Counted from the first letter of the stretch, positions 1 to 7,859 are shown. The stretch: 8,167 nucleotides of DNA from Clostridia bacterium (GCA_017503445.1 JAFVTB010000137.1:1-8167), one strand, 5' to 3'. Notes: generated by a model not told the origin, from the letters alone. Numbers and translations are program-made.

Positions 1-28
1 GTGGCTTTAATTTATAAAAGGACATCTT

Positions 29-2041
29 ATGGAAAAATATTTTGAAGGAACAATGATTGGCACGGGTAAGGGTTTTGGTTTTGTGAAGATTGAAGGACAA
101 GACCAAGACTTTTTCATTCCCCCGCCAAGCATGTTTGGCGCGCTGGACGGCGATAAGGTGGTGATTGAACACATAAACGGCGCAGACCCCAATGTTTTTG
201 AAGTTAAGAAAATTTTGGAATATGCCAACCAAACAATTGTGGGCAACCTTATGTATGGGCTTATGGGCAACTATGTTGTGCCAGACAACCCGCGCATTCA
301 CAAAACGGTGCTTATTTCCCCAAAGGACATCAACGGCGCAACCGTTGGCGACAAGGTTATTGCAAAAATCACCGCACAACCAAGCGGAAATGATGACCTT
401 TTGGGTGAAGTGATTGAAGTTTTGGGGCGCGCAACCGAACGCAGCGTGCTTGAAAAGGCCATTATCCGCGAAAACAAAATCCGCGACACCTTTCCGCGTG
501 AAGTTTTGGACGCATCAGAGGAAATCCCACAAGAAGTTTTGCCACATGAAAAAGTGGGGCGTGTTGACTTGACAAACCGCATCATCTGCACCATTGACGG
601 CGCGGATACAAAAGATATTGATGATGCAATCAGCATCGCACGCCTTGAAAACGGCAATTTTCTTTTGGGTGTGCATATTGCCGATGTTGGCCATTATGTT
701 AAGCAAGGCGGCGTGATTGACCAAGAGGCCTTTGCCCGCGGCACCAGCACTTATCTTCCGGGATATGTGATTCCAATGCTTCCAACCGCCCTTTCAAACG
801 GAATTTGCAGTTTGAATGAAGGCGTTGAACGTTTGTGCTTGTGCTGTGACATGGAAATTAACGAACGCGGCATAGTGGTTGACCACAAAATTTATGAGGG
901 CTTTATGAAAAGCACCGCAAGGTTGACCTATGACAGTGTGAAAGCCGTTTTGGAAGGCGACCACAGCGATGAAAAATATGTTAATCTTTTGCCACAGCTT
1001 GAAATGATGCATGAACTTTCAAACATTTTGCAGGCAAAGAAAAACGAAGAAGGATATCTTGAGTTTGACTTGCCGGAATCAGAGTTTATTATGAACGAAC
1101 GCGGCGAACTTGTGGACATAAAGCGCCACGATAACCACTTTGTGCATCAAATCATTGAAAACTTTATGGTTGCCGCCAACGAAACAGTTGCCGAACACTT
1201 TTTTAAGGCAAAAGTGCCGTTTATTTACCGCGTGCATGAAGTGCCAACCCCTGAAAAAAGCGCAAATTTGATTGGTTTTATGGAGGGGCTTGGGCTTTCG
1301 GCAAGACTTCCAAAAGATGTGACGCCAAAAGATTATCAACAAATTTTGCAATCAATTGATGGCACACCATATGAGCATTCGCTGAATAAAGTGCTTTTGA
1401 TGAGTTTGCAAAAAGCGCGATATTTTGAAAAATGCCTTGGCCACTTTGGGCTTGCCAGCACATATTACACGCATTTCACCAGCCCAATTCGCCGATATCC
1501 AGACCTTTCAATCCACCGCATCATCAAAGATTTTTTGCACGGCGATGTGGATAGAAATGACAAAAGCTTGAAACTTTTTGTGGAAGAGGCATCTGTGCAA
1601 TCTTCTGACACAGAAAAGCGCAGCGAAGTTGGCAGCCGCCAAGTGGAAGACCTGAAAATGGCTGAATTTATGCAAAAACACGTTGGCGAAAAATACACCG
1701 GCACAATCAGCGGCATAACAAATTTTGGCGTGTTTGTTGAATTGCCAAACACGGTTGAAGGAATGATCCGCATTGAAAACTTGCCGCAAGACGAATATGA
1801 ATACAACGAAAAAACAATGACACTGAATGGCCATCACCACAAATATTGTTATGGTGACCAAATTGATGTGCGTGTGGCAAAGGTGGACTTGCCAAAAAGG
1901 CAAATTGATTTTTGCGAAGCACACACCGAATTTAAGGAAAAAGCAACCAAGGAAAACATTCGCCGGCCAAAACTTGATAAATCAAAATTTGCAAAAAAAC
2001 CGCATTTCAAGGAAAAGAAATTTAAAGAAAAAAGAAAATAA
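29..2041 (+). CDS. rnr: RNase R, 3'-5' exoribonuclease (RNB family), without the N-terminal HTH domain
   Basis: Processive hydrolytic 3'-5' exoribonuclease of the RNase II/R superfamily. It degrades structured RNA and, with tmRNA-SmpB, the mRNA on stalled ribosomes; it is cytoplasmic. The 670-residue protein shows a cold-shock domain from about residue 5 (GKGFGFV, then DFFIPP at 27-32), a second OB region (about 70-135), and the RNB catalytic core (about 180-500). The metal-binding aspartates are in TIDGADTKDIDDA: D190, D196, D198 and D199. The RNB signature HFTSPIRRYPDLSIHR is at 482-497. An S1 domain spans about 553-628, followed by a Lys-rich tail (633-670). The start is set by AAAAGGA at 16-22, six bases before ATG. 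An in-frame TAA at 8-10 rules out an N-terminal extension, so the winged-helix/HTH domain of about 70 residues found in typical RNase R is absent. smpB follows 73 bp downstream with no strong terminator between them, so cotranscription is likely. Confidence 0.96.
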   Translation: MEKYFEGTMIGTGKGFGFVKIEGQDQDFFIPPPSMFGALDGDKVVIEHINGADPNVFEVKKILEYANQTIVGNLMYGLMGNYVVPDNPRIHKTVLISPKDINGATVGDKVIAKITAQPSGNDDLLGEVIEVLGRATERSVLEKAIIRENKIRDTFPREVLDASEEIPQEVLPHEKVGRVDLTNRIICTIDGADTKDIDDAISIARLENGNFLLGVHIADVGHYVKQGGVIDQEAFARGTSTYLPGYVIPMLPTALSNGICSLNEGVERLCLCCDMEINERGIVVDHKIYEGFMKSTARLTYDSVKAVLEGDHSDEKYVNLLPQLEMMHELSNILQAKKNEEGYLEFDLPESEFIMNERGELVDIKRHDNHFVHQIIENFMVAANETVAEHFFKAKVPFIYRVHEVPTPEKSANLIGFMEGLGLSARLPKDVTPKDYQQILQSIDGTPYEHSLNKVLLMSLQKARYFEKCLGHFGLASTYYTHFTSPIRRYPDLSIHRIIKDFLHGDVDRNDKSLKLFVEEASVQSSDTEKRSEVGSRQVEDLKMAEFMQKHVGEKYTGTISGITNFGVFVELPNTVEGMIRIENLPQDEYEYNEKTMTLNGHHHKYCYGDQIDVRVAKVDLPKRQIDFCEAHTEFKEKATKENIRRPKLDKSKFAKKPHFKEKKFKEKRK

Positions 2042-2068
2042 AATAATTATTTAATTAAAAACAAATAA

Positions 2069-2094
2069 AAAAATAATTTATTTTAATTATTTTT
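2069..2094 (+). repeat. A/T-only inverted repeat between rnr and smpB
   Basis: A ten-base-pair perfect inverted repeat (2069-2078 with 2085-2094) encloses a 6-base loop in the 73-bp A/T-rich gap between rnr and smpB. It has no G-C pairs, so as an RNA hairpin it would be weak, and I do not call it a terminator. It could tune readthrough or stability of the rnr-smpB message, or it may simply reflect base composition. Confidence 0.3.
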
Positions 2095-2114
2095 AATAAA
2101 ATTAAGGAATTTTT

Positions 2115-2558
2115 ATGAAAATTATTGCCGTAAACAAAAAAGCATATTTCAATTATTTTATAACAGAAGAATTGGAAGTTGGCATTGCGCTTGAGGGCAG
2201 CGAAGTGAAATCCGCCCGCGCAGGCCATGTTTCTATTGGTGAAAGTTTTGTGAAAATTTCCGCGCAAGACGAAGCGTTTTTGCAAAACTCATACTTCAAG
2301 CCATATGAAGACGCCAGTGTTTTTGTGCCTGAAGCCCGCCGCAATCGAAAGCTGCTTTTACACAAAAAACAAATCTTGAATTTGAAAAAGAAAAGCGAAG
2401 CCGATGGCTTCACCATTGTGCCGCTGAAGATTTATTTTGATAAAAATGGGCGAGTGAAACTGCAAATTGGGCTGGGCAAAGGTAAAAAACTTTATGACAA
2501 GCGCGAAACCCTGAAAACTCGTACAATCCAGCGTACGATGAACCGCTATCGCACTTAG
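2115..2558 (+). CDS. smpB: SsrA-binding protein SmpB
   Basis: Small basic protein that binds the tRNA-like domain of tmRNA and delivers it to ribosomes stalled on non-stop mRNA. It is essential for trans-translation. The 147 residues cover the whole family length. Recognisable blocks are NKKAYFNYFI (7-16), the core GIALEGSEVKSARAG (23-37), RRNRKLLLHKKQI (75-87), TIVPLKIYF (100-108) and the conserved C-terminal GKGKKLYDKRE (121-131), after which a basic tail (KTRTIQRTMNRYR) is expected to reach into the mRNA channel. The usual 'KRD' after DKRE is KTRT here, a minor departure. The start is supported by AAGGA at 2104-2108, six bases before ATG. It sits directly after rnr, a partner in the same quality-control pathway. 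The gene ends in TAG and runs straight into an intrinsic terminator. Confidence 0.96.
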   Translation: MKIIAVNKKAYFNYFITEELEVGIALEGSEVKSARAGHVSIGESFVKISAQDEAFLQNSYFKPYEDASVFVPEARRNRKLLLHKKQILNLKKKSEADGFTIVPLKIYFDKNGRVKLQIGLGKGKKLYDKRETLKTRTIQRTMNRYRT

Positions 2559-2580
2559 GCAGCCAAACGGCTGTTTTTTT
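2559..2580 (+). terminator. Intrinsic terminator of the rnr-smpB unit
   Basis: Immediately after the smpB stop, GCAGCC (2559-2564) pairs with GGCTGT (2569-2574), the outermost pair being G-U, around an AAAC loop. A run of seven T's (2574-2580) follows. This compact GC hairpin plus U-tract should end the rnr-smpB transcript. Confidence 0.9.
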
Positions 2581-2622
2581 ATGTATATAATTCTTAGTTT
2601 TTATTTACATTTGGTTTTTAAT

Positions 2623-2637
2623 ATTCTTAAGAATTCT
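2623..2637. repeat. Overlapping palindromes upstream of the CvpA-like gene promoter
   Basis: The 12-bp perfect palindrome ATTCTTAAGAAT (2623-2634) overlaps the 8-bp palindrome AGAATTCT (2630-2637). They lie about 30 bp upstream of the -35 box at 2666, a reasonable place for an upstream protein-binding site. In A/T-rich DNA such palindromes also arise by chance, so an operator role is only a suggestion. Confidence 0.25.
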
Positions 2638-2665
2638 TTACAATTTTTGCGCGCGGGCAAATTGC

Positions 2666-2695
2666 TTGACTATTTTTGGGGCGCTGGTTTATATT
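2666..2695 (+). promoter_or_regulatory. Sigma-A-type promoter for the CvpA-like gene and rsmH
   Basis: TTGACT (2666-2671) serves as -35. TATATT (2690-2695) serves as -10 with an 18-bp spacer, or TTATAT one base earlier gives 17 bp. Transcription would start near 2702, about 15 bases before the ATG at 2717, just leaving room for the AAAGGGGG ribosome binding site (2704-2711). The position straight after the smpB terminator fits the start of a new operon. The TTG of the -35 box is also the most upstream possible start codon of the reading frame, but it is not used as such if this promoter is real. Confidence 0.65.
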
Positions 2696-2716
2696 ATTTA
2701 TATAAAGGGGGTTATT

Positions 2717-5623
2717 ATGAGTGCAAATATGATTGGGCTGATTTTGAACCTTGTGCTTTTGGCGGCAGTGGGATTTGGTTTTTTGTTTGGCGCGCTGCGC
2801 GGGGCAAAAAAAAGTGGCATCCGCACAATTTGGCTTGTGGTGTTTTTGGGGGTGGCGCTGCTGGTATCACCGCTGATTTCAAAGGCGCTTATCAACATTC
2901 AAATTTCACCAACAGAGGGCACAATTGGGCAATTTATTGAAGCGCAAATTATGAACATTCCTGAAATTGCCGATATTTATGCGGATAATGCAGCACTGCA
3001 AGAACTTGTGGCGGGCTTGCCGGCGGCGCTGATTAATTTGGCGGTGTTTATGGTGCTGGTGCCGGTGGCAATGGGCATAAGCTATATCGCCTATGCAATC
3101 AACAAAGCATTTTTGAAAAACAAAAAGAAAAACCAGATTGAGGAAAAAGTTTACACAGTGAAAGACGGGCATCCTGTTGTTGTGAACAATCCAAAGCCAA
3201 AGAAATATCGTTTGTGGGGCGGCGTGATTGGCGCGATTGGTGGATTTGTGATTTGCTTTTGTCTGTTTTTGCCAATCAATGGCACAGTGCATACAATCAA
3301 ACAATATATTGCACCCACGGCCAGCGCCGAAACCACGGAATCAACCTTTGAATATACAGAACTTTCAAAGTTGATCACCGAAAATTTGGGGCAAGATGTG
3401 GTGAACATAATCAATGCAGTGGACGGCACGGTGCTTTCAAAAGTTTCTGGCGTTTTGAATGTTGACCTTGCACTTTATGACGCGATTTCAACCACCAAAG
3501 TGAACGGCGAAACAATCACACTTCGCAAAGAATTGAACACACTTGCCACCGTTGGCGAAACGGTTTTGCATATCCAAAACACAACCGATGAAAGTGGAAA
3601 TATAAACTTTCAAAACTTGGATTTTGACAAACTTGAAACCACTGTTGATGCCGTGTTTGACAGCGGACTGGTTAAGCTTGTGGGAATTGAACTTTTGCAA
3701 AGCTATCTTGACCAAGCCGTGAATGGCACACTGATTGAGGATTTGGTTTCAAGCGGCAAACTTGACCAGAAAACCGCAGGTTATGCAAAAGAACTTTTGA
3801 CGCAAATTTGGGCAAGTTTGCAAGCAGGTGATGGCAAACTTGCAACCCACCTGCACAACGATTGCGTGGCGCTTTTGGGAATGGCAAAAGCAGGCATTGA
3901 AAGTGGGCTTGTGGGCGAAATCACCACAACACAAAACCTTACAATCAAACAGTGGTTCACCCTTGCGGAAAGCTGCCTTTATGGCACGCATGAAAATTCC
4001 AAAGTGGCAAATCACAATTATTTGGAAGATATCATCGATTATTTGTTTGAAAGTTCTTCACTGAAAGCGGCGATTGTGGGCGGGATAAATATAGGGCTGA
4101 ACGAAGCAAAAAGCGTGCTTGAGGCAACACTTGCAAATCAAGGGGTTGACACCACCACAAACCCCGTTGAATTTGACTGCCTTACCCAAGACAACATTGA
4201 TTGGGACGCGGTGTCTGCAACATTTTTGCACCTTTTGGAAGATGTGATTGTTGCGGCAGACTTTGCCCTTGAAAACAACCTTGACGAAGGCAGCATAAAC
4301 ATCAAAACCCTGATCAACCATGACAAATTTGAAACCGCGGCGCTGGCGCTTGCAAATGCACTTGATGAACTGCAAACCAGCCCACTTGTCACAAACACTG
4401 CGGGCGGCGAAAACCTTTTGAATCAAGCACTTGATGAATTTGCACGCGTGGAAAAATTTGGCAAGTTTGTTGATTTCACAGCACTTAAAAACACAGACTG
4501 GAACGCGGAAATCACCGCACTTTTGCAAGTGGCCCAATTTGCAAAACCGGCCATCACGGCACAAAACATAAAAACATTTGCATTCAAGAATTTGGATTAT
4601 GCCGCACTTGAAACCAACAACACAATTGAAAATTTGTTTTCTGGCAACATTGCGAATGCAATCAAACTTGATTGGATTAAAAACGACAAACTTTATACAA
4701 CAGCCAGCGCCAAAAACAAAGAGCTTTTGGATATCATCTTGGCAGACACCACAAAACTTGCAGATTTAAAGGCCAGCGCAAGTGCGCTTGCCACTGCGGG
4801 TGCAAACTTTGGCACAACGGGCATTATTGAAATCTTTATGCAAGGTGCCACCGCAGAAAAAATGAACCAAACCGCCACGGCACTTGTGGCGCAAACCGAT
4901 GATAAAACTCTTCTTAAAACGGGACTTGACACCATTTTTGAAGACACAAAACTTTGCCAAGCATTTGTTTGGGCGCTGAATAATATGATTGTTCCAACGC
5001 TTGAGCAAACCGCAGGTGATATGGGCAAAATTGATGTTTCCACCCCTGAAAAACTTGCCGCATGGAAGGCCAGCGCAAGCGATTTTGAAACAGCAATCAC
5101 TGCGCTTTTGGAGGTTTACCTGAGTTTGGATATCCAAACCTTTGAAGCAATCACAGGGGATGCAAAAAGCATTTTAAAACTTTTGCTTAATGATGAATTT
5201 GAAACCACAAATGCGGCAAAAATCGGGGCGGCGCTGGATAAGCTTTGCAACACCACCACCCTTGCCACAACAGAACATAAACAGATTGCAAAACAATATC
5301 TTTATAACGCACTGAAAGATTTTGAAGATGTAAATGCGGCGGCAATTTTGGCAAACGATGAAAATTTGTGGACAACCGAGTTTACAAACCTTGCACCTTC
5401 GCTTATACTTTTAAACAGCACTTATGCAGACAGCACCCAAACCACCACACTTTTGGATATGGTTTTGGCGGGACAATCAGACGAATTGATTGACACCCAG
5501 GGCTTTTGGACGCTTTCAACCACGCAAATAGAAGACCTTGCAACCGCGCTTTCACAAAGCACACTTTTTGCACCTGCAGCACTTAAGTTTGCAGAATCTT
5601 TGCAAACACTACTGCCAATTTAA
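2717..5623 (+). CDS. CvpA-like membrane protein with a long repeated extracytoplasmic region
   Basis: A 968-residue protein. Four hydrophobic segments lie at about 5-27, 38-57, 101-128 and 167-187. A glycine-rich, basic turn (FGALRGAKKSGIR) follows helix 1, and WGGVIGAIGG opens helix 4; both resemble the CvpA family (colicin V production protein). Basic residues sit in the loops at 28-36 and 130-166, so by the positive-inside rule the remaining ~780 residues lie outside the cytoplasm. That tail is acidic, rich in Ala, Thr, Leu and Asn, predicted helical, and has no LPxTG or other wall anchor. From about residue 490 it forms roughly five degenerate modules of 90-102 residues. ATG 2717 is chosen over TTG 2666 because AAAGGGGG (2704-2711) precedes it by five bases and the longer start lies in the promoter. 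rsmH follows 10 bp downstream. Function is unknown; the CvpA assignment rests on topology and the glycine-rich motifs only. Confidence 0.85.
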   Translation: MSANMIGLILNLVLLAAVGFGFLFGALRGAKKSGIRTIWLVVFLGVALLVSPLISKALINIQISPTEGTIGQFIEAQIMNIPEIADIYADNAALQELVAGLPAALINLAVFMVLVPVAMGISYIAYAINKAFLKNKKKNQIEEKVYTVKDGHPVVVNNPKPKKYRLWGGVIGAIGGFVICFCLFLPINGTVHTIKQYIAPTASAETTESTFEYTELSKLITENLGQDVVNIINAVDGTVLSKVSGVLNVDLALYDAISTTKVNGETITLRKELNTLATVGETVLHIQNTTDESGNINFQNLDFDKLETTVDAVFDSGLVKLVGIELLQSYLDQAVNGTLIEDLVSSGKLDQKTAGYAKELLTQIWASLQAGDGKLATHLHNDCVALLGMAKAGIESGLVGEITTTQNLTIKQWFTLAESCLYGTHENSKVANHNYLEDIIDYLFESSSLKAAIVGGINIGLNEAKSVLEATLANQGVDTTTNPVEFDCLTQDNIDWDAVSATFLHLLEDVIVAADFALENNLDEGSINIKTLINHDKFETAALALANALDELQTSPLVTNTAGGENLLNQALDEFARVEKFGKFVDFTALKNTDWNAEITALLQVAQFAKPAITAQNIKTFAFKNLDYAALETNNTIENLFSGNIANAIKLDWIKNDKLYTTASAKNKELLDIILADTTKLADLKASASALATAGANFGTTGIIEIFMQGATAEKMNQTATALVAQTDDKTLLKTGLDTIFEDTKLCQAFVWALNNMIVPTLEQTAGDMGKIDVSTPEKLAAWKASASDFETAITALLEVYLSLDIQTFEAITGDAKSILKLLLNDEFETTNAAKIGAALDKLCNTTTLATTEHKQIAKQYLYNALKDFEDVNAAAILANDENLWTTEFTNLAPSLILLNSTYADSTQTTTLLDMVLAGQSDELIDTQGFWTLSTTQIEDLATALSQSTLFAPAALKFAESLQTLLPI
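4202..5623 (+). repeat. About five degenerate ~97-codon tandem modules within the CvpA-like gene
   Basis: Module starts are marked by an aromatic or leucine anchor inside a helical block: W496 (IDWDAVSA), W595 (TDWNAEITALL), L684 (LADLKASASA), W783 (LAAWKASASDF) and W885 (NLWTTEF). The spacings are 99, 89, 99 and 102 residues. Modules 3 and 4 are clearest. Besides LAxxKASAS they share an identical 14-base DNA stretch, AAGGCCAGCGCAAG (4769-4782 and 5066-5079), offset by exactly 297 bases. Another echo is DKFETAALALANALDEL (536-552) against DEFETTNAAKIGAALDKL (826-843). The remaining similarity is weak and was judged by eye. Confidence 0.55.
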
Positions 5624-5633
5624 AGGAAAAAAT

Positions 5634-6563
5634 ATGGAATTTTATCACGAACCAATTATGCTGAATGAAATTATATCCGGGCTTAACCTTCAACCCACAG
5701 ATGTTTTTGTGGATTGCACACTTGGAGGCGCCGGGCATTCAAGCGAAATCATCAAGCATATTCCCCAAGGTTTTTTAGTGGGCATTGACCGCGATGATGA
5801 TGCGCTTTCCCACAGCGCAAAGCGCCTTAAACAGCATAAAAACAAGGCGATTGTGAAATCTGACTTTAAAGATTTTGCAAATGTTTTGAATAACCTTGAA
5901 ATCCACTCACCAAACAAGATTTTGGTGGATTTGGGCGTCAGCAGCCATCAACTTGACACCGCCGAAAGGGGCTTTTCATTCCGTTTTGATGCACCACTTG
6001 ATATGCGCATGGACCAAACACAAGAAAAAACCGCATGGCATGTTGTGAATTTTTATCCCAAAGAAAAACTTTTGAAAATTTTGCGCGAATATGGCGAAGA
6101 AAAATTTGCAAACTTGATTGTTGCAAACATTTTGAAGCATCGAAAAGAAAAAACCATTGACACCACAGGCGAATTGAATACAATTATTGAAGAATGTTTG
6201 CCCAAAAAATATATCTTCACTTCTGGCGGTGCAGCAAAGAAAACTTTTCAGGCCATTCGCATAGAAGTGAATGGCGAACTTGAAGGGCTTGAGCGCGCGC
6301 TTCAAGATATGATTGACCGCCTTGCAGTGGGCGGGCGGCTGGCGGTGCTGACATTCCATTCTTTGGAAGACCGTATCGCCAAAAACATCTTCCGTGAAAA
6401 CGCAACCGATTGCATTTGTCCACCTGAGTCTCCAATTTGCATTTGCGGGCATAAAGCAAAAATCAAAATCTTGAACAAAAAACCCATTGTTGCAAGCGCT
6501 GAAGAGCAAACCCACAACCCCCGCAGCACCAGCGCAAAATTGCGCATTGTTGAAAAAATATAA
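5634..6563 (+). CDS. rsmH: 16S rRNA (cytosine-1402-N4)-methyltransferase RsmH
   Basis: SAM-dependent methyltransferase that adds the N4-methyl group to C1402 of 16S rRNA in the decoding centre of the small subunit; cytoplasmic (formerly MraW). The 309-residue product is full length. Motifs in order: HEPIMLNEII (5-14), SAM-binding motif I VDCTLGGAGHS (26-36), GIDRDDDAL (50-58), DLGVSSHQLDTAERGFSF (99-116) with DMRMD (123-127), the TGELNTII segment (178-185) in the small helical domain, AVLTFHSLEDRIAK (237-250), a CxC...CxC stretch (C260, C262, C269, C271) and a C-terminal PRSTSAKLRIVEK (296-308). The start is fixed by AAAGGA at 5622-5627, which overlaps the upstream stop codon, so translation is probably coupled to the CvpA-like gene. 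It is not flanked by mraZ or ftsL. A terminator follows at once. Confidence 0.96.
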   Translation: MEFYHEPIMLNEIISGLNLQPTDVFVDCTLGGAGHSSEIIKHIPQGFLVGIDRDDDALSHSAKRLKQHKNKAIVKSDFKDFANVLNNLEIHSPNKILVDLGVSSHQLDTAERGFSFRFDAPLDMRMDQTQEKTAWHVVNFYPKEKLLKILREYGEEKFANLIVANILKHRKEKTIDTTGELNTIIEECLPKKYIFTSGGAAKKTFQAIRIEVNGELEGLERALQDMIDRLAVGGRLAVLTFHSLEDRIAKNIFRENATDCICPPESPICICGHKAKIKILNKKPIVASAEEQTHNPRSTSAKLRIVEKI

Positions 6564-6588
6564 AAAATCCCGTTTGGGATTTTTTTTT
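6563..6588. terminator. Bidirectional intrinsic terminator between rsmH and the metalloprotease-like gene
   Basis: AAAAATCCC (6563-6571) pairs with GGGATTTTT (6576-6584) around a GTTT loop, followed on the + strand by T's to 6588. Read on the - strand the same hairpin is followed by a run of six U's (complement of 6562-6567). One structure can therefore end both the rsmH transcript and the convergent - strand gene, whose stop codon is only 7 bp away. Confidence 0.88.
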
Positions 6589-6594
6589 AATAAT

Positions 6595-7851
6595 TTATTT
6601 TATATATTCACAACTTGCGCGTTTACGATGTTGCAGCGCCATCTCGCGGTTAAGATATTGTGGATTGATTGCCACTTTGCCAAATTCTTTCGCCGCAAAC
6701 TCACCCGCCTGAATCATTGCATTGTGGAAAGAATAAAGCGATGACGGCCCGTATTTGGACATGTGGTCATAAAGCGCGGAAAGCATTTCACGGCTGCGGA
6801 CATTTTGTTTTGCGCTTATGATTTCATAAAACGGACTGGCATTGCGACAGTTGGCACGAATAAGAAAGGAAAACAAATCATCAAATGCCCTTTGGCTGGA
6901 CAATTCAGGTTCAGCAATCAAACTTGCCATATCAAGAGGGAAATTCAAGATAAGTTCCTTTTGACTGTTGGTGTCGTCAAAACTGGTCACTGAACCCTTT
7001 AAAACCGGCAAAACTTTGGCAAATTCTTTCTGCACCACCGGCCAATATTTATCAAGATGCTGCTGCAGGTGATCGGCATATTTACATTCCTTATCGCACA
7101 ACGCCTTTACGCAATTGGCAAAAGATGTGGCAATTTTCTTTTGGTGCAACCCCTCAACAAATCCTGCAGGGCGCGCATTATCCCTTAAAATTGGCGCAAG
7201 ACGCTTTAAACGCATTGCCGCCACGGCGCGGGCATGAACTTCCCATTCAGTGAAATAATACACACCATTGGAAAGACCTTCAACAATTTTTTCATCTTCA
7301 AAATCCAAAAGATTTTGCAAAAATTCAAAATTTGTGGGCATAAACACACGCGGAAGATATCCTTGTTCATTATCAAACTTTCGATATGTGATAATATTTG
7401 ATTTTTCATCAGCAATGTGGGTCAGTTCATGATCAATGGTGTCCAGCATATCCACAAATTCTTCAATGCATGATGTTGGCAACAAATATTCTGCCGTCAA
7501 CATAATAAAATTGGTTTCCACGCGGCCTTTTTCTGGTGTGCCAACAAAACTGGTTTTAAAACATAAATCGAAATCGTTTAAACCACTTTGAAGCGCTGAA
7601 TAAACAATATATTCCCGCAAAAACACTTCCCATTCATGTTGAGATAACTTGTCAAAATTTAGAATTTGATGGGCAATTCGGTTATCAAAATTGGCAAGGT
7701 TTTCAGGGGTGTTTTCAACGGTGTGACTTACAAAAATTTTGTTGTCTGCATTAAAAACAACTTCACCGCTTGGCCGCGCTGAAAGTTTATTTGCCACGCG
7801 CGCACGCGCCGCGGCAATTTTTTTTCGCTTTGCATCATCAATTTTTTTCAT
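6595..7851 (-). CDS. Putative HExxH zinc metallopeptidase-like cytosolic protein, family unknown
   Basis: A 418-residue protein that I do not recognise as a named family. The sequence IDHELTHIADEK gives an HExxH motif (H141, E142, H145), the zinc-binding and catalytic signature of zincin peptidases. The HxxGxxH extension of metzincins is absent. About 57 residues further, YYFTEWEVHARAVAAMR (198-214) offers acidic residues E202 and E204 (and H206) as a possible third ligand, in gluzincin style. There is no signal peptide or membrane helix. The N-terminus (2-26) is basic and Lys/Arg/Ala-rich. The C-terminal half (about 215-418) is helical with no motif I know. The start is the only ATG available: a stop codon (TGA) lies six bases upstream in frame. 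No Shine-Dalgarno sits at normal distance; AAAGGG is about 22 bases away, beyond a palindrome. The gene is convergent with rsmH and divergent from the RNA at 7968-8113. Protease activity is inferred from the motif alone. Confidence 0.82.
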   Translation of the reverse strand: MKKIDDAKRKKIAAARARVANKLSARPSGEVVFNADNKIFVSHTVENTPENLANFDNRIAHQILNFDKLSQHEWEVFLREYIVYSALQSGLNDFDLCFKTSFVGTPEKGRVETNFIMLTAEYLLPTSCIEEFVDMLDTIDHELTHIADEKSNIITYRKFDNEQGYLPRVFMPTNFEFLQNLLDFEDEKIVEGLSNGVYYFTEWEVHARAVAAMRLKRLAPILRDNARPAGFVEGLHQKKIATSFANCVKALCDKECKYADHLQQHLDKYWPVVQKEFAKVLPVLKGSVTSFDDTNSQKELILNFPLDMASLIAEPELSSQRAFDDLFSFLIRANCRNASPFYEIISAKQNVRSREMLSALYDHMSKYGPSSLYSFHNAMIQAGEFAAKEFGKVAINPQYLNREMALQHRKRASCEYIK

Positions 7852-7859
7852 TTGTCACT

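Noticed and set aside
1..10. Possible 3' end of an upstream gene (TAA at 8-10), for example secG, which often precedes rnr.
   Set aside because: Only two codons would be visible, far too little to support a gene call.
2069..2094. Terminator between rnr and smpB.
   Set aside because: The hairpin is made only of A-T pairs and is not followed by a clear U-tract. smpB has no convincing promoter of its own in the gap, so cotranscription is more likely.
2581..2940. A 119-codon + strand open frame overlapping the start of the CvpA-like gene.
   Set aside because: It has no ribosome binding site, starts inside the terminator/promoter region and overlaps the clearly coding membrane-protein frame.
6487..6744. 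An 85-codon + strand open frame bridging rsmH and the convergent gene.
   Set aside because: It overlaps rsmH, crosses the bidirectional terminator and lies antisense to the HELTH gene; no start signals.
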